From Prostheceraeus crozeri (taxonomy: Eukaryota > Platyhelminthes > Polycladida > Euryleptidae), in contig CAJQUW010008939.1 in assembly GCA_907163375.1 (NCBI GenBank), positions 310,001 through 374,000 on the forward strand: a stretch of DNA of 64,000 bases, written 5' to 3'. This document shows positions 20,675-32,632 of the stretch, in pieces. Positions within the stretch are counted from its first letter, which is position 1, and the number at the start of each line of letters is the position of its first letter. Below the pieces are notes generated by a model. That model was not told the origin of the DNA. It saw only the letters and a program-made list of their open reading frames with translations, and did no database searches. Both the position numbers and the translations under genes were made by a program.

Positions 20675-23093
20675 GTAGGGTCGAGAGCTACAGTCCGCCA
20701 CATTTTATGAATATGAAACTTCAGCGACCTTTCTGAGATTGTGTGTCTGTACTGACTTTTGGTGAAAGAGAAGCCCAAAACGATAGTGCATTCGATCTAG
20801 TACTTTTTGGCGAGGCCTTTCAGCCGCTACAGGCGAATCTTCAGAAGCAATGCCTTGATCTAGCCACTTTTCGGTGAAATATCTGTACTACTTTCTCATA
20901 TAGCAAATACGTCAACCTTCGTTGTCAGTCATCACCTCGTTTGGACTGATTATGTTTCAAGAGTATAGAGGTTCAGCGACCCACGACAACGTGGGGTTAA
21001 CACGGTCTTATGAATTTCTCCAATGTAATTTTATTTACGTTAATTCAATCTAATACCAAAAATTTTTAAAAAGAATAAATTTTGTCCACCGCATAAACAG
21101 TTTTCTCCGCATTTCGTTATTTGTTTCGGTTTTATTTTGTCGCCATAAAAGTTTATGTGTAACCCATGAAATGTGAGTATCTTTTATTGTTTATTCGTTC
21201 CAAAGATAATGTAAATCTTGTTTCATAAGAGTAACCACTCAATGACAAGCATAAAAGATAGGAAAACATAAATTTTCTGCAACTCAATAAAGAAAGAGAT
21301 TAAGAAACATTAAGACGAGTCAGCTTTGAGTTAGTGATTACTTCTACAGCTGCCTTAGTGCTGAGAATGCGGGCATTTAGACAAATGAATTACGACTTAG
21401 ACATGCGCTGATGATCATCTGAGGTAACCCAGAAACTGGACAGCTAGTTGATTCATCAAAAGGGAAACAAGAATAGTCATAGTCATCGATTGAAGTCGTC
21501 TTATCGTATGCGATGGAAGATGGTTTCCCTATGATGACAGCAATCTAGTCATTCGTTCAGGATTTATCCCTTCATCTTGCTTGCAGTGCAAAATTAAACA
21601 ATTCAGTGCCAAATATTCAATTGAAGACTTCGATTTTATCGCTTCAAACTAATTGACACGATGCTAAATGTGTGAAGTCTTAGATAGCACAATGCTCATG
21701 CAACTTCACGCTGCTCTATGTAAACAAGGAACTCAAGGAATACCCAGCATACGCTCGCATCTTCCTATCACCCAATGCCCTATGTGAACAAGTGATAACA
21801 CATTGTTTATTGAAAGCTTGAGAGAAGAGGCCGAGGCAAACAAGGTCAACAGTCAGGGTGTCCATTAGAAGAAGTCGAAAATTGAAGAAAGGTCTGTGAA
21901 TATGAAGAATTCAGTTAATTTAAGTATAGAAGAAAGATGCATAACTTTCAACTGCATGGCTAAGAATTCAAAAGATAAGAACAAGATTTGATTTTTATCA
22001 ATACAGGAACGGCAAGCTTTTCTGACTTATTAGCCGATATCAGTGCAGCACACTATTGCAAAGATTCAGTAACTCGGATGTAGATAAATTGCCATCCAAA
22101 CTGCAGACTTATGATTACAGACAACTATTCATGAAGCGTTTAAAATCTTGTTATCAGAACTGTGGTTCAAAAGTTAGAGCTTTTTATTTGAAAGCTTTCA
22201 AACACTGAAGCAAAGTGCTAGATTGCATTATATTGGCATTAAGAATCCTCAGAGGAGTGGGGGGACAGCCGGAAATCCGTCAAAATTCTGAAGAATCGAT
22301 TTGTAAATTTTGTGGAACATTTCGAATACAAATTTTGTTAACGTTGACCAGCAAAAATTATAATTGTGGTCAAATGAAAGAGGAAATCATTTGAAATTCA
22401 ATTGTATTGATGTTTGAACAGCTTCGGCGCACGTGAGTTGAAAGATAACCTGAAGAGTTATTGATTAAATGGATCGCAGAATCTCAAATTTCTTTGGAGA
22501 ATCTCTTCGCAAAAATGGAACATCGCTCGACCTCCAGGAAGATAAACCATCAAATAGAACGGTATTTTATTTATTGTTCTACAAAGGGAAATAACTTTTG
22601 GCCACCACGCCTGCGGATTATCAATTTTGTTCAAAATGAGTCAATTATCGTATCATTTCAGTAATGTCAATTTGATGTCATCATTTTTGACATGACACCG
22701 CATCCTTGTTTACAAGCCATTTCCGAACGTTCAATGATAATGTTGCAATTAGAAAGTAAATGCTACATGTAGGCCTAATCCCTGTCATTACGTTTAGGAA
22801 AAAAATGGTTTCTTTATTTATGCACATAGACTTAAGTTAACAGGATGCGGAATGTTTCACTAGACATGCATTTGATTTCGACTCCTGAATTGGCAACGCA
22901 CGTGACATCAAAAAAGATTGGGGATAAGAAGCAGACAGCGATTATTTTCGAAAATCGATACGGAATGGTTCATTGAATTTTGCGCTATCTCAGTATAAAA
23001 TTATCAGCAGTAGCTACTACTAATAATTTTAAGGAGTACAAAGATAGAAGAGAAAATATAGGTTTCCGGACTTAAAAATCTAATTGCACTCTA
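20675..23093. other. No gene identified
   Basis: 2.4 kb with only short frames. A small hairpin (acccacgacaacgtggggt) lies near 20977. I see no exon with convincing splice signals. Confidence 0.4.
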
Positions 23094-23156
23094 TACTATT
23101 GGTTTTCCAATCCATTTTCATAATTAACAAGTTCTATTTGAGCTGCACCGGTAATA

Positions 23157-23286
23157 CCAAATTCTATTTCGTCCTCGATACTCAATTCATTAACACCGAG
23201 TGCATTTGACAAATTCTTTTTCGTCCTCTATGGTGCAGTCAGTCGAATAGCAAATTCATCGACGTCACAACAAATTCTATTTCATT
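23157..23286 (+). repeat. Iterated subterminal boxes of the IS630-type element
   Basis: Three direct copies of a CAAATTCTATTTCGTCCT-like box spaced about 55 bp apart, with an inverted copy near the right end at 24716-24733. Regularly spaced copies of a terminal motif are expected of transposase-binding sites. Confidence 0.65.
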
Positions 23287-23447
23287 GATCTTGCATGCTG
23301 TAGACATAATACCCATATATGGACAAATGAGTATGTCATTACCATATTTGGATATCATGATCCGCTTTTCATCAGTCCTCAGCTGATCATTGATACAAAA
23401 CTAAGAGATCAAGGCGCAACAGGGTTATTCTGTGGTGATAGCTGACA

Positions 23448-24557
23448 ATGTCCTCCTCGGCGTCAACAACTTCAACGATTTCATTGTCTGAGTCCTCTAC
23501 ACCTCGTCGTTACAATGGAATTCCACTAATTGATAGACAGAGATTAGTACGGTCATACGAGGAGGATCGCGACTACATCTCCTTGGCAGATCACATGGAT
23601 ATCAAACGACAAACAGCTAGGTCGATCATACAAAAGTATAGACGTGATGGGACTATCGCATCATCTCCAAAAGGAGGACGTACCTATGCGAAGATGGACG
23701 ATGAAATGCGACGGGCAATCATCAGCTACGTCGATGAAAAGTCAACGATTACTTTGAAAGAAATAGAGGAACGATTGTCACATGATTATCCTATGAAACC
23801 CCATGTCAGTATTCAGACCATTGCCAATGCATTGGATGGAACCTTGTACACCATCAAGAAATTAGAGAGTGTCCCGATACAGTGGAATTCTCCAGACATC
23901 AAATTATCTCGGAAATTATTCATGGAGTGGATGACCGACATCGGGATGCAGCTTCATCTACTGTATCTAGATGAAACCGGATTTAATATCTGGACGGCGC
24001 GAACTCGAGGAAGGTCCCGACGTGGTTTACCAGCTATTCGACAAGTTGAAGGTCAAAGGGGACGAAATATCACCGTTGCACTGTGTGTCTCACCACAGTA
24101 TGGTCTGGTACATTACAATATCATCAATGGACGTATGACCACTGAGCTCTTCTCCGACTTCCTAATGGAAATTTCGGCACTGATGGAAGAAGACACTTTC
24201 ACCTTGCTAATGGACAAAGCTCGTTGTCATAGCGATCCTCCATTCATGTCGAACATTCATGACGTGAAAATGCTGCCGAAGTATAGTCCATTTTTAAACC
24301 TAACAGAGATTGCTAACTCGTGTTTGAAAGCAGCTGTGAAACGATCTTTGAGTGAACCCACCATCCAACAACGATTGGCAGACAGGGATGAAGTATTACG
24401 ACTGAACATGACTCTACAACGTTATCGCACTGCCATTCTTATTGACGCTATCAAGGACAATATCGACACAATAACTCCAGAAAAGTGTAGTTCGTGGTAT
24501 CGTCATCTATCTAAATATAATCGACACTGCCTTAATGCGGAGGACATTTACTGGTGA
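23448..24557 (+). CDS. IS630/Tc1-mariner-type DDE transposase (369 aa)
   Basis: It cuts and re-inserts the surrounding transposon. After a serine-rich leader (1-20), residues about 25-110 form a paired-like helix-turn-helix DNA-binding region. The RNase-H-fold catalytic core follows: YLDETGFN (D175), LLMDKARCHSD (D256) and SPFLNLTEIANS (E287), giving D, D and E with about 30 residues between the last two. The frame is uninterrupted from an ATG and ends in a natural-looking YW tail. Two usually conserved spots differ: the DNA after the second D reads DKA instead of the common DNA(x)xH, and NPxEN reads NLTEI. These could mean reduced activity or simply a divergent lineage. It may have been recently active or be under host use; a sequence alone does not decide. 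Confidence 0.85.
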   Translation: MSSSASTTSTISLSESSTPRRYNGIPLIDRQRLVRSYEEDRDYISLADHMDIKRQTARSIIQKYRRDGTIASSPKGGRTYAKMDDEMRRAIISYVDEKSTITLKEIEERLSHDYPMKPHVSIQTIANALDGTLYTIKKLESVPIQWNSPDIKLSRKLFMEWMTDIGMQLHLLYLDETGFNIWTARTRGRSRRGLPAIRQVEGQRGRNITVALCVSPQYGLVHYNIINGRMTTELFSDFLMEISALMEEDTFTLLMDKARCHSDPPFMSNIHDVKMLPKYSPFLNLTEIANSCLKAAVKRSLSEPTIQQRLADRDEVLRLNMTLQRYRTAILIDAIKDNIDTITPEKCSSWYRHLSKYNRHCLNAEDIYW

Positions 24558-24886
24558 GATATGTTAGACGTTTAACCTACGCTTTTCGCATGAAACAAAG
24601 ACGATTTGTATTTTTGTACTTGAATTGTTTGTAACATTATATAATCTATCGTGTTTAAAAGAATTTGTTACTTAAAACGAAAATGTTTTTGCTATTCTGA
24701 CTGATTAGGTGTCGTGGACGAAATAGAATTGGTTAAATAGCAAGTTTTAGTAATCGGATGAAAATGGCTTTGTTAAATCGTACCGACGTGCTTAAACAAT
24801 TCAAATATATGAGAGGACCGAGAAAAAATTTATCTCCAAGTGATCACGCGATACATCTAGCGTGGCGTCCACCACGCATCATCAGG

Positions 24887-25101
24887 CTACAGGTTCTCAC
24901 CAGGTTCTATTTTCAATAATTCGATTTCTTGACAGTTTCCAAGAGAATCACTTGTCTTTAAAAAATCAGCTTCCTTTTTTACGACATTGGTCTCTAGACT
25001 CGATTTGTTCGCATTCTCTTCTTCACATTCCCACGAAATGACACAAACATCATCATCTTCCTCTTCAACAGGGTTAGTCACTGTTGCTTCCTCATGTTCG
25101 A
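24887..25101 (-). CDS. Acidic terminal exon with SUMO-site-like motifs
   Basis: On the minus strand an acceptor (cttgatttttcag) at 25102-25114 opens a frame of about 71 codons to a stop at 24887. The product is acidic (EEEDDDVCVISWECEEENAN) and contains two psi-K-x-E type motifs, VVKKEAD and LLKIEPGE, near its C-terminus, typical of SUMO-modified transcription regulators. The exon starts with two bases of a split codon, the same phase as the zinc-finger exon at 7275-7891, so a related gene architecture is possible. Upstream exons were not found; a hAT element has inserted beyond. Confidence rests on splice signals and composition. Confidence 0.45.
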
Positions 25102-25114
25102 CTGAAAAATCAAG

Positions 25115-25427
25115 ATATAAGCAAATTTCAAGTAAAAATGTGAACAGAATGAATTGACATTTCAACGACTTTAGTTATTTCTAAAAAGAAAATAGTGCAT
25201 TATTTCCTTCAGTGTTGGTCTGAACCCATCACACAAAAAAGTTCATTGGCCTAAAGCAGGTTGATTAGACTAGAGAAAACATGTGCAGTAAGGAATTGAT
25301 ATTGCTGATGTCTAAGTCAAGTGTAGTGCCGCATTAGCTTGCCCTGATACTGCATTGTTGTGCAGCAGGGTTTGTCGAACCCAAAACCCAACCCGGGTTT
25401 TGCAAACCCTCTTGTGTAGTAATACAG
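25115..25427. other. Intron-like flank between the acidic exon and the hAT element
   Basis: It contains a short self-complementary stretch (gggttt/aaaccc words, 25365-25410) that may be a scrap of another element. The last bases hold the hAT target duplication (aatacag, 25421-25427). Confidence 0.35.
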
Positions 25428-28045
25428 CAGGCCTCCCAACGAATTTTAGTGAGAATATAGGCTAAAATTATAGGTCCCAAAAAAATATATAGGCTTTTAT
25501 AGGTTTTCATAATCTTATTATGTATAGGCATATTATTGTTTAATTGAAATTAAATTTATCATGTCATCAATCTTTTCAATTACATGTGAAACTCCAACCA
25601 AACTAATATGATCGTTCACGTAAATTCGATTGCAATTAATAAGTAGGTTTATTATGAGAAGTAGATAAATTACGTAAATGACAAAGTAAAATACGTTGAA
25701 AATTGAAGTCAACGACTATCATCCAATACATGCATTAATACGTTCAAGTGCTATTTAACTTTATGAATATTTTGTACATGTAGGGAGCCATAAAATATTG
25801 ACATTCATTATAAAAAAACAACTCTATTAAAAAATTACAAACTTCTCGGTTATTAGAGAAAGCAGTCTTTGAAAATTAAGAAAAATACTTCGTGAATTGT
25901 AAAGTTTTGTACAAAATTTACTTACAGCTTTACCGAACAGAAAACTTCAAAACAAACACTTGTAAAAATGTCCAATCTTTCCACTAAAAAGTTAAAAAGT
26001 TCAACAACTGAAAATGTGACACTTGTTAAATAATCTATACAAAAAATGAGGACAAGCAAATTGCTATCACTACAGTCAACTATCTCTCATCAACAGAGTT
26101 GAAGTTCGTTATTACAGTCTTTTTTTCTTTATTGTCATTTCGTGGTAAGTTGTCATGAGCTGCCGCTTTTTATTCTGTAATTCAAGTTGCTTCTTTGCGG
26201 ATGTTTCGATTTTTTCTTTTGCCAATCGCAAAAGATCTGATGCTATACTGATGCCATCCATATCATTCTTTTTTATGCTTTCATCGAGACGGGTTTGTGC
26301 ATCCTTTAATAGAAGATTGGCTCTCGACGTTTCAACGTTAATGTTTTCTTCGTCTTTCGCAATAAGACATGTTTGCGCGTCCATTTTTTCTATTTTTTCA
26401 TTGTGTTCCTTTTCTGCTTGAATTTCTTTTTCTTCGCGTTCTTTCTTTTCCTGTTTAAGTTTTTCCGCCTTTTTCCTTTCTTCCTCCAATTCCTGCTGAT
26501 ACACCTTCGAAGATGCCCTCGCCACGCTGATAAGGTCCTTTGCCATCAAATGATCGGACAGTGTCTTTACATGCTCTTATTCCGATTACAGATTTTGCAG
26601 AAAGCGCTGTTCTATCCGTACCAAGCAATCGTTTATTAACTGAAAGTCCACTTTCTGAGTCGGCATTGCTGTGAGCCAATATGAGAGCTGCTTTTACGAC
26701 ACGGGAAAGATTCGGGTATTTCTTTCTTCCACTTACTGATTCATGTTCTAGTATCTGAGACCAGAATTCATCAATGCGGATTTCATGAATGTCTGACTTA
26801 ACTTTTTCTTCACCGTACAATTTCCATTCGTCGATGATTTTCACGATGTCGTCATCTTTGAGAAAAGGCATCGCTTCTGCTATGATTTTGATATAGCGGC
26901 ATCTTTTCTTGTTGGATTGCTCTTTTGGATGTAGTACGGGGAGGGCTCGAAGTATTTTGTTATCATGTGGAAGTTTATCGATCAAGTACTGCGATGCAGT
27001 TTGGTAGAACGACAGTATCTGTTTCATGACTTCATCCTTCGATTTCGATTCGACCTTCTCAATCGCGTCTCTGGCTGCATGTCCGATTTCAATATCTTCA
27101 TTAGCCAAATGGTTCTGTGACACATCGATTGATTTCAAATTCTTTGAGTTTTCTTTTACATAACTCTGGTTTTGAAAGCGGAACAAGACAGACTTTATCA
27201 AATCACACATAGAAGGATATAGATAATGTATCAAGGGGCCTTCTGTTTGAAAGACGATGAGATATTTATCAAAAAGCGGTTTCACACAAATGAGAACAGC
27301 ACAGACTTGAAAGCAGCCCAATAGAGTTGGGAGATTAAACTAGTTTCAAATGATATTCTAATTCAGCGTTATGTTTTCCTTTCATAATATTTTGATGATT
27401 CCAAAGTCAAAATACAAAGAGTGTAGCTTACCTTCTTCATCAGGAGCGAAGTTATTAACTATAGATAATAATTTCACTTCTGAATGACAAAGGGCAACAG
27501 TCAAAATTGAGTTATACATTAAACATCTAGTGTAAAACATCTTAATTGTAGGCAACCGGGTCTCCCAACTCCATAAATTTTGCTTGAAGTCCATAAACAG
27601 TCATTTTATTAACTATTTTAAGTTCAGGTTTTCCACAATTATAAAAACATGTACATGTATGTTCAATTCAATAACAAATTATAAAATGGAACAAGTAAAC
27701 AATACGAACAGTTCAACAACCAGACTGAACCAATCGAAAATCATTCAAGAGTAATAACTGCTGATCATTGGGCACACGAGGAACAAAATCAATCACCGAC
27801 CTTCAAAAGACGAATAACACACAATCTGAAACCAGATAGTATTAAAAATTGCTTTCCTTATCGATAATCAAGAAAACTTACGTGGTATGTAAAATAGCAT
27901 AAGAAATGTGATCATCTCAGTCAAAAATCATAAGAAGTCCGAAAAAATAGGTTTATATAGGTTTTATAGGTTATTTTTTAAAAATATATGTCAGTTTTTA
28001 AAAAATAGGTTTTTATAGGTTTTATAGGTTTTTTTGGGAGGCCTG
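25428..28045 (-). mobile_element. hAT-family DNA transposon, 2.6 kb
   Basis: The ends are CAGGCCTCCCAA and its inverse TTGGGAGGCCTG. The 7-mer aatacag flanks both sides (25421-25427 and 28046-28052), and one more base would give the 8-bp duplication usual for hAT with a single mismatch. Subterminal repeats of a TATAGGTTTTATAGG-like word occur at both ends (25470-25510 and 27950-28035), as in other hAT elements. Inside, on the minus strand, lies a transposase that is frameshifted and seems to lack the N-terminal zinc finger and most of the catalytic domain, so it is a decayed copy. Confidence 0.8.
26112..27321 (-). pseudogene. hAT-like transposase, C-terminal half plus coiled coil, frameshifted
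   Basis: The first frame (27321 down to about 26555) contains FDKYLIVFQTEGPLIHYLYP near its start and YPNLSRVVKAALILAHSNAD followed by SESGLSVNKRLL, which corresponds to the hAT dimerisation region that carries the final catalytic residue. The protein then continues in another frame (26549-26112) with MAKDLISVARASSKVYQQEL and a long charged coiled coil (EEERKKAEKLKQEKKEREEK), a tail typical of this invertebrate hAT group. So there is one frameshift near 26550. A possible small upstream exon at 27432-27479 (donor gtaagc) encodes LLSIVNNFAPDEE. The N-terminal BED finger and first catalytic Asp were not found. Not expected to be functional. Confidence 0.7.
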
Positions 28046-28052
28046 AATACAG

Positions 28053-30179
28053 TCTAAATATATTTTAAGTTACCGATGAAATATGATATACATGTAACTT
28101 AATTTGAAGATTGGTATTGTGAAAATTAACATATTGGTCTTCAAGAATACTAAGTAAGTGTGTGGTGTGATGCGCAGCTTCCATATTCCGGCAAAATCAA
28201 AATGATCTGATCCATCAGGTATTATGATCAATATTGTGGGGATGTCCTTCTTCTCTAACTTCAATTTGCATGTTTTTTGCTATCGGCAGACGTTATTCTT
28301 TACTTCTCATGATTTTACCTGCTTCAGCTTCTACTTCTATCAATAATAAGTATTCTGAAATTCTGTAGTTTTGTATATTTCGGGTAAAAATATTCCCATG
28401 AATGCTCTGTTACTTCCTACATACATGTCTTCATTTTCTTGTCATTGTAACTGGAAAAATGCATTTATAATTTCAGCTTATTATCCTCTGAGTGTCAGCA
28501 AAAGTTGAAAAAGGCAAAACTTTGGCTGACATTCAGAAGATAAGCCGATGAGATCAGTGTATTTTTCTTTATCACCATTCACTAAATTGCTTTTGTCAGG
28601 ACTATGGCTTATGACTCACGAAGCACGATTATTGAAAGCATGCCCATTTTTTCTGACTCATCATGGGTCGGAAAGTGTCAGCAACAAAGTTACACGGTGT
28701 GCTAGCGCACCTTTGATCTTCGTGGAAATCACACATGTAGGTTACATAACATTTGCATCAGAATTTATTTCAAGCAAAGGCAGCACAGCTCTGAGCTACA
28801 AGTAGACCCGCCTTCATAGTCCAAATTGGTGACGTCATAGTTATCTTATGACTTCTTACTATTTGTGAACTTTATCTTGATTCACAAATTCTATTCTGAT
28901 ACTTAATCTTACGAAGTAAATGAATACAATTCCTAAAGAAAGGGTTGTCCATTAGGGTCTACCCAACAACAAGTGCTCGCTGACTTTTTTATTGTTGCAT
29001 TTAGCTTTGTGAGAACTTACGCTTATTTCCCAAACAATAACCGAGTCACTTCAATTCCTTTTGACTAAACGGAGGATTCAGATAATTTCGTTACTGTGAG
29101 ATCTTGAACTTCAAAGGTGTTCAGTCCACCATTCATGAAGTGAATCACGCTAAGTTTACAGCGACCTCTTCTGCTTTCTTTCATCATTCACGTAGTATGA
29201 ATGAGCAAAGAGACGTACTACTGTGTATAGTATTATCATAGTGAATGAACCCACAAACTTCACAAAAACATGTGTTCACGACTTGCTTCAAACCCATGAA
29301 TTGGATCTCTCATGATATCGAGCTCTATGTTTCTGGGAAGGAAGATGCACTGGCATTGATCGTACATAATTGCACTGTAACATGAAGGTAAAAGGAATAT
29401 TTCAAGTCAATATATATTTCACGACACGTAGCGCAATATTAATTATAGCAACTTGCCATGCCTATATTAATAGGATCCAGTGGGCAAATGCTTCATTTAT
29501 GATTGAAATCAATGTATCTAATGGAGCATGTACATCTAAAATTCCCTGAGAGAAATTGTGAATTCTGAATTCAGTCAATTCAAGCGTGTGGAGGAATAAA
29601 AACCTCTGTGCATATGTCATGGAGCAGTTAGACGTGCGTTGCCTTCAGATTTTCAATTAAATGTACAGATGAATTAAGTATATCTTTCATACACAATTAA
29701 AGCAGGGCTTATGAGGCAATTTATTTTAAAAATCAGCAATTCTTTATAAGTACAAGCAATTTCTTAGAAATCTAGTATTTCTTATTTTTCTAGTAAATGA
29801 GAGTATCACGTTGTCCAAAAATGATCGAGACATGTGTTCAGAGACAAGCTAACATTTGTCTCACAGCATCGATTGTGACACTCACTTGACAAAAGAAAGC
29901 ACTTTTCATTGCATATCCAACGACTGATTTAACATCAAATTTCAAATTGGAAATTTGGCTTTAAATGTTTTCCCGATTTCGTTTTTTAACTGGGAACAGT
30001 TCGTATTCATGAAGGACGTTCATATGCGATTGTCATATAATATTCTCATAACTTACACATACATATTCCTTTATAAATGCCACACTTAATTCAATGTAGA
30101 AACCTAGCGAAACTAGCTTGTAGAATAGATTGTGAAGAGTAATTGAACATTGTCTTGCTTATACACATTCCGTGAGGTT
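28053..30179. other. No gene identified; 3' flank of the seven-exon gene
   Basis: Frames 28070-28264 (-) and 28548-28805 (+) have no recognisable domain. The right part is downstream of the stop codon at 30180-30182 on the minus strand and may hold the 3' UTR, but I saw no clear polyadenylation signal. Confidence 0.4.
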
Positions 30180-30311
30180 TTATTTCATTTCGATAATTTG
30201 AGTCGCATCTTCAATATTGAGTTGACTAGCGTTGATATAAGTCACAAGACAGTCGGCAAAGTCTGACAAATTCTGGTTAATATTGAATTGGTCATTGGTT
30301 TGCAACATGAC
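30180..30311 (-). CDS. Unrecognised seven-exon host gene, exon 7 (terminal)
   Basis: After an acceptor (aaaattgtag) the frame runs 43 codons to a TAA: VMLQTNDQF at the start, then NLSDFADCLVTYINASQLN and the C-terminus EDATQIIEMK. It accepts the phase-0 junction from exon 6 without a break. A shorter version starting at an alternative acceptor (attaaccag) 39 bases downstream is possible and also stays in frame. Confidence 0.6.
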   Translation of the reverse strand, partial: VMLQTNDQFNINQNLSDFADCLVTYINASQLNIEDATQIIEMK

Positions 30312-30420
30312 CTACAATTTTGAATTTACATACATATATAAATCTGTGAATGTTCTTTGTTATATCCAATAATTTTATCATACTTCAGTGCATGTCATTT
30401 TTACATGGATTTGATCTCAC

Positions 30421-30457
30421 CTTTGTTGACAGCTGAAGATTCTGAATTTCCCAGTCT
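30421..30457 (-). CDS. Unrecognised seven-exon host gene, exon 6
   Basis: A 37-bp exon between acceptor catttttcag and donor gtgagatc. Its first base completes a Gln codon begun in exon 5; it then encodes DWEIQNLQLSTK and ends in phase 0. Confidence 0.65.
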
Positions 30458-30779
30458 CTGAAAAATGTCATGAAATTGCGTTTTATATCTAAAGAGAATG
30501 ACAACCATGAAGTCAATAGAAGACACCAATACCCTTGATTCCCCGACCGCACTCACCCGACCCAGGAATCCAACCGAACTCGCGATGGAGATGAGCTCGC
30601 ACCTTCTTCACTAGGTCCGCTGACGACGATACGACTGCGACAGACCTTTGTTGTTAAAATGCGTTTTAGTAAATCAAATATTTCTGTAAAGCTCGTGATA
30701 CTATGGTAGGCAAATACTGCATCGCATCTAATCTCTTACATGTAGCAGTATTCGATGAAAAAATCCTCCGTTATTTTGC

Positions 30780-31137
30780 TCTTATTATATACTCTCACAA
30801 GACCGGTTCCAGCTAAGAAATTGGGCGTGGTTTACTGTGTCGATTGCGGTGATTCCGATTGTGGATGGAAATATATTGGTGAGACTGGGAGGACGGTGGA
30901 CGAGAGAATGAAGGAGCACCGAAGGTCCTTAATGAATCTGGATGGATCATCCGAGATGGTCAATCATGTGATGAGCACCAACATGATATGGATTTTAAGT
31001 CTGTCAGAATTTTAGACAAGGCGCGGAATTACAGAGAGCGAATTATAAAGCAAGCCTTGTGGTCGTGCAAAGGAAGTGGTAATAAAGTGAAATTCTCGGT
31101 TGGACAATCTTGGTGTTCGGTTCTGCCTGATACGTAA
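30780..31137 (+). pseudogene. Penelope-like GIY-YIG nuclease fragment
   Basis: LGVVYCVDCGDS followed by WKYIGETGRTVDERMKEHRR is the GIY-YIG endonuclease core found at the C-terminus of Penelope-like elements. After a frameshift near 30975 a second stretch continues the domain (HDMDFKSVRILDKARNYRER and IIKQALW), ending at a stop near 31137. No reverse transcriptase lies upstream, so this is a detached 3' fragment. It sits in an intron of the seven-exon gene, on the opposite strand. Confidence 0.8.
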
Positions 31138-32510
31138 CTTGTCTTGATCATTTTGCTTATTTTCTATGCTTTTCTTTTCTGTGAATAATCTGCTGTTCAT
31201 TGACTTTTACTTATTTCTTTAATTTCAGTAATGTGTCTTAACTTCTTAATTTAAACAGTTAACGAATTGTTGATGCTTTCTATGAATAGTTGATTGATTT
31301 CTCTGCCTCATGAACTGTATTTGTCTTCGATTTGTGTCAAGGTTTTCGTTATGCGTGATCATGGCAGCGTAGGTGCAGGAAATGCATCGCACTCTTTTGG
31401 AATTTGAACTTTTTTGATATTCAGCTTACCACTAAAAAAGCTATCCTCCTCTCCACATATTCAGAATGTAGCAGTATCATCGGATCAGACTGCGTTAATC
31501 AGGTCAACTAAGTTTGGTTTCCCACTTAATCAAAATTTATGTTTGAGACAGAACAAAATCGAGAATTTACTCATCTTCTCTGCAATGCAATTTATATGAT
31601 TCGCTGATCAATAGTCTGAACCGAAGTGACTCTTCCCTCCCGTATTCAAAGCTAGAAAACATACCAGCATAGCAGGGAAGGGAGACCCTCCTCATACACA
31701 CTCGCAGGAAGCTTGGGTTAGTGAAAGCGGCGGAATCCTTCATTGTCAGACAGACTAGAAACACGATACTTTTGCATGTCCGCGCCGAAGTAAGGCCCAC
31801 AACCTATTAAGACCGGGGAATTTTTCAAACGTATTTTGCGGGCGTTCTAGGCAACGCATGAGGTTGTGAGTGGCATTGTTAGAATCACGTTTATCGACTC
31901 TTTCATTTGACCACACTTCTGGTCGCTCTGTTAATAACATTACTTTGCAACGCTGTTCCAACAAATCAGGTGGAAATGACATGTTGTACAATATAACGCG
32001 AGTATGCCAATTGGCATTCATGGGTTTGTCAACCGAGCTATCTTACCATCATGCAATGATATGAAAAATGTCAAAATCCAGTTCACCCATGGCTCGATGT
32101 CATGAAATTCGTACAATTCCTTGAAAATCTGCAAGAAATGATTTCGTATCCAATATCCCGCAATACTTAGAGTACTTAATCCGGCCCTACTGATTTACTA
32201 CGTGACAAAATACATAATGTGCTTCAAAAAGAATGATCCGATTTTATTGAAATATAAAAAATATAAATATTAAATTAAATACTAAATATAATTTTATCGA
32301 ATTGATACAGAGCCTCGAAATTAGTTTCAAAATGCTTGTAGAACGAACTAGTGTTATACGCTTCAAGTATTGCTGCGGTTGTTCATTCTGACGTGCAGAA
32401 CACTTAGTCAATTTTTTAGCAAATTTTATTTACAAAAGTGATATGTGTTATGTATGACCTCCTCTGGATGAACGGCAAACATCAAGACGACATGCTATAC
32501 CTCAATAAAC
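31138..32510. other. Intron sequence, no feature identified
   Basis: Part of the intron between exons 5 and 6 of the minus-strand gene. Overlapping minus-strand frames at 31567-31800 and 31755-32021 are unrecognised. Confidence 0.4.
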
Positions 32511-32564
32511 ATGTCGCTTGTCACTGTCTTCACTGCTGCGATGACGCAATTCTTGGCAGAAGAG
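32511..32564 (+). CDS. Possible first coding exon on the opposite strand
   Basis: ATG followed by 17 codons (MSLVTVFTAAMTQFLAEE) runs into a consensus donor, gtaagt, in phase 0. The hydrophobic start could be a signal peptide. It lies in the intron between exons 5 and 6 of the minus-strand gene. No downstream exon could be attached, so this is weak. Confidence 0.25.
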
Positions 32565-32632
32565 GTAAGTAAATCTTATCATTCACATTACTTCAAAGAA
32601 AAAAATACAATCTGTTAGGTCTGTGATCTTAC

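Larger units (their letters stand above)
23096..24780 (+). mobile_element. IS630/Tc1-mariner-type DNA transposon
   Basis: About 1.69 kb flanked by TA on both sides (23094-23095 and 24781-24782). The ends are imperfect: CCATTTTCAT followed by CCAAATTCTATTTCGTCC on the left matches the inverse of the right end around 24716-24760. On the left the box CAAATTCTATTTCGTCCT is reiterated at 23157-23175, 23210-23226 and 23269-23286, with a weaker copy at 23128. The transposase at 23448-24557 is full length. The outer boundaries are less certain than the inner boxes. Confidence 0.65.

Noticed and set aside
26155-26639. Plus-strand frames rich in F, S and C
   Set aside because: They are the antisense of the KE-rich coiled coil of the hAT protein.
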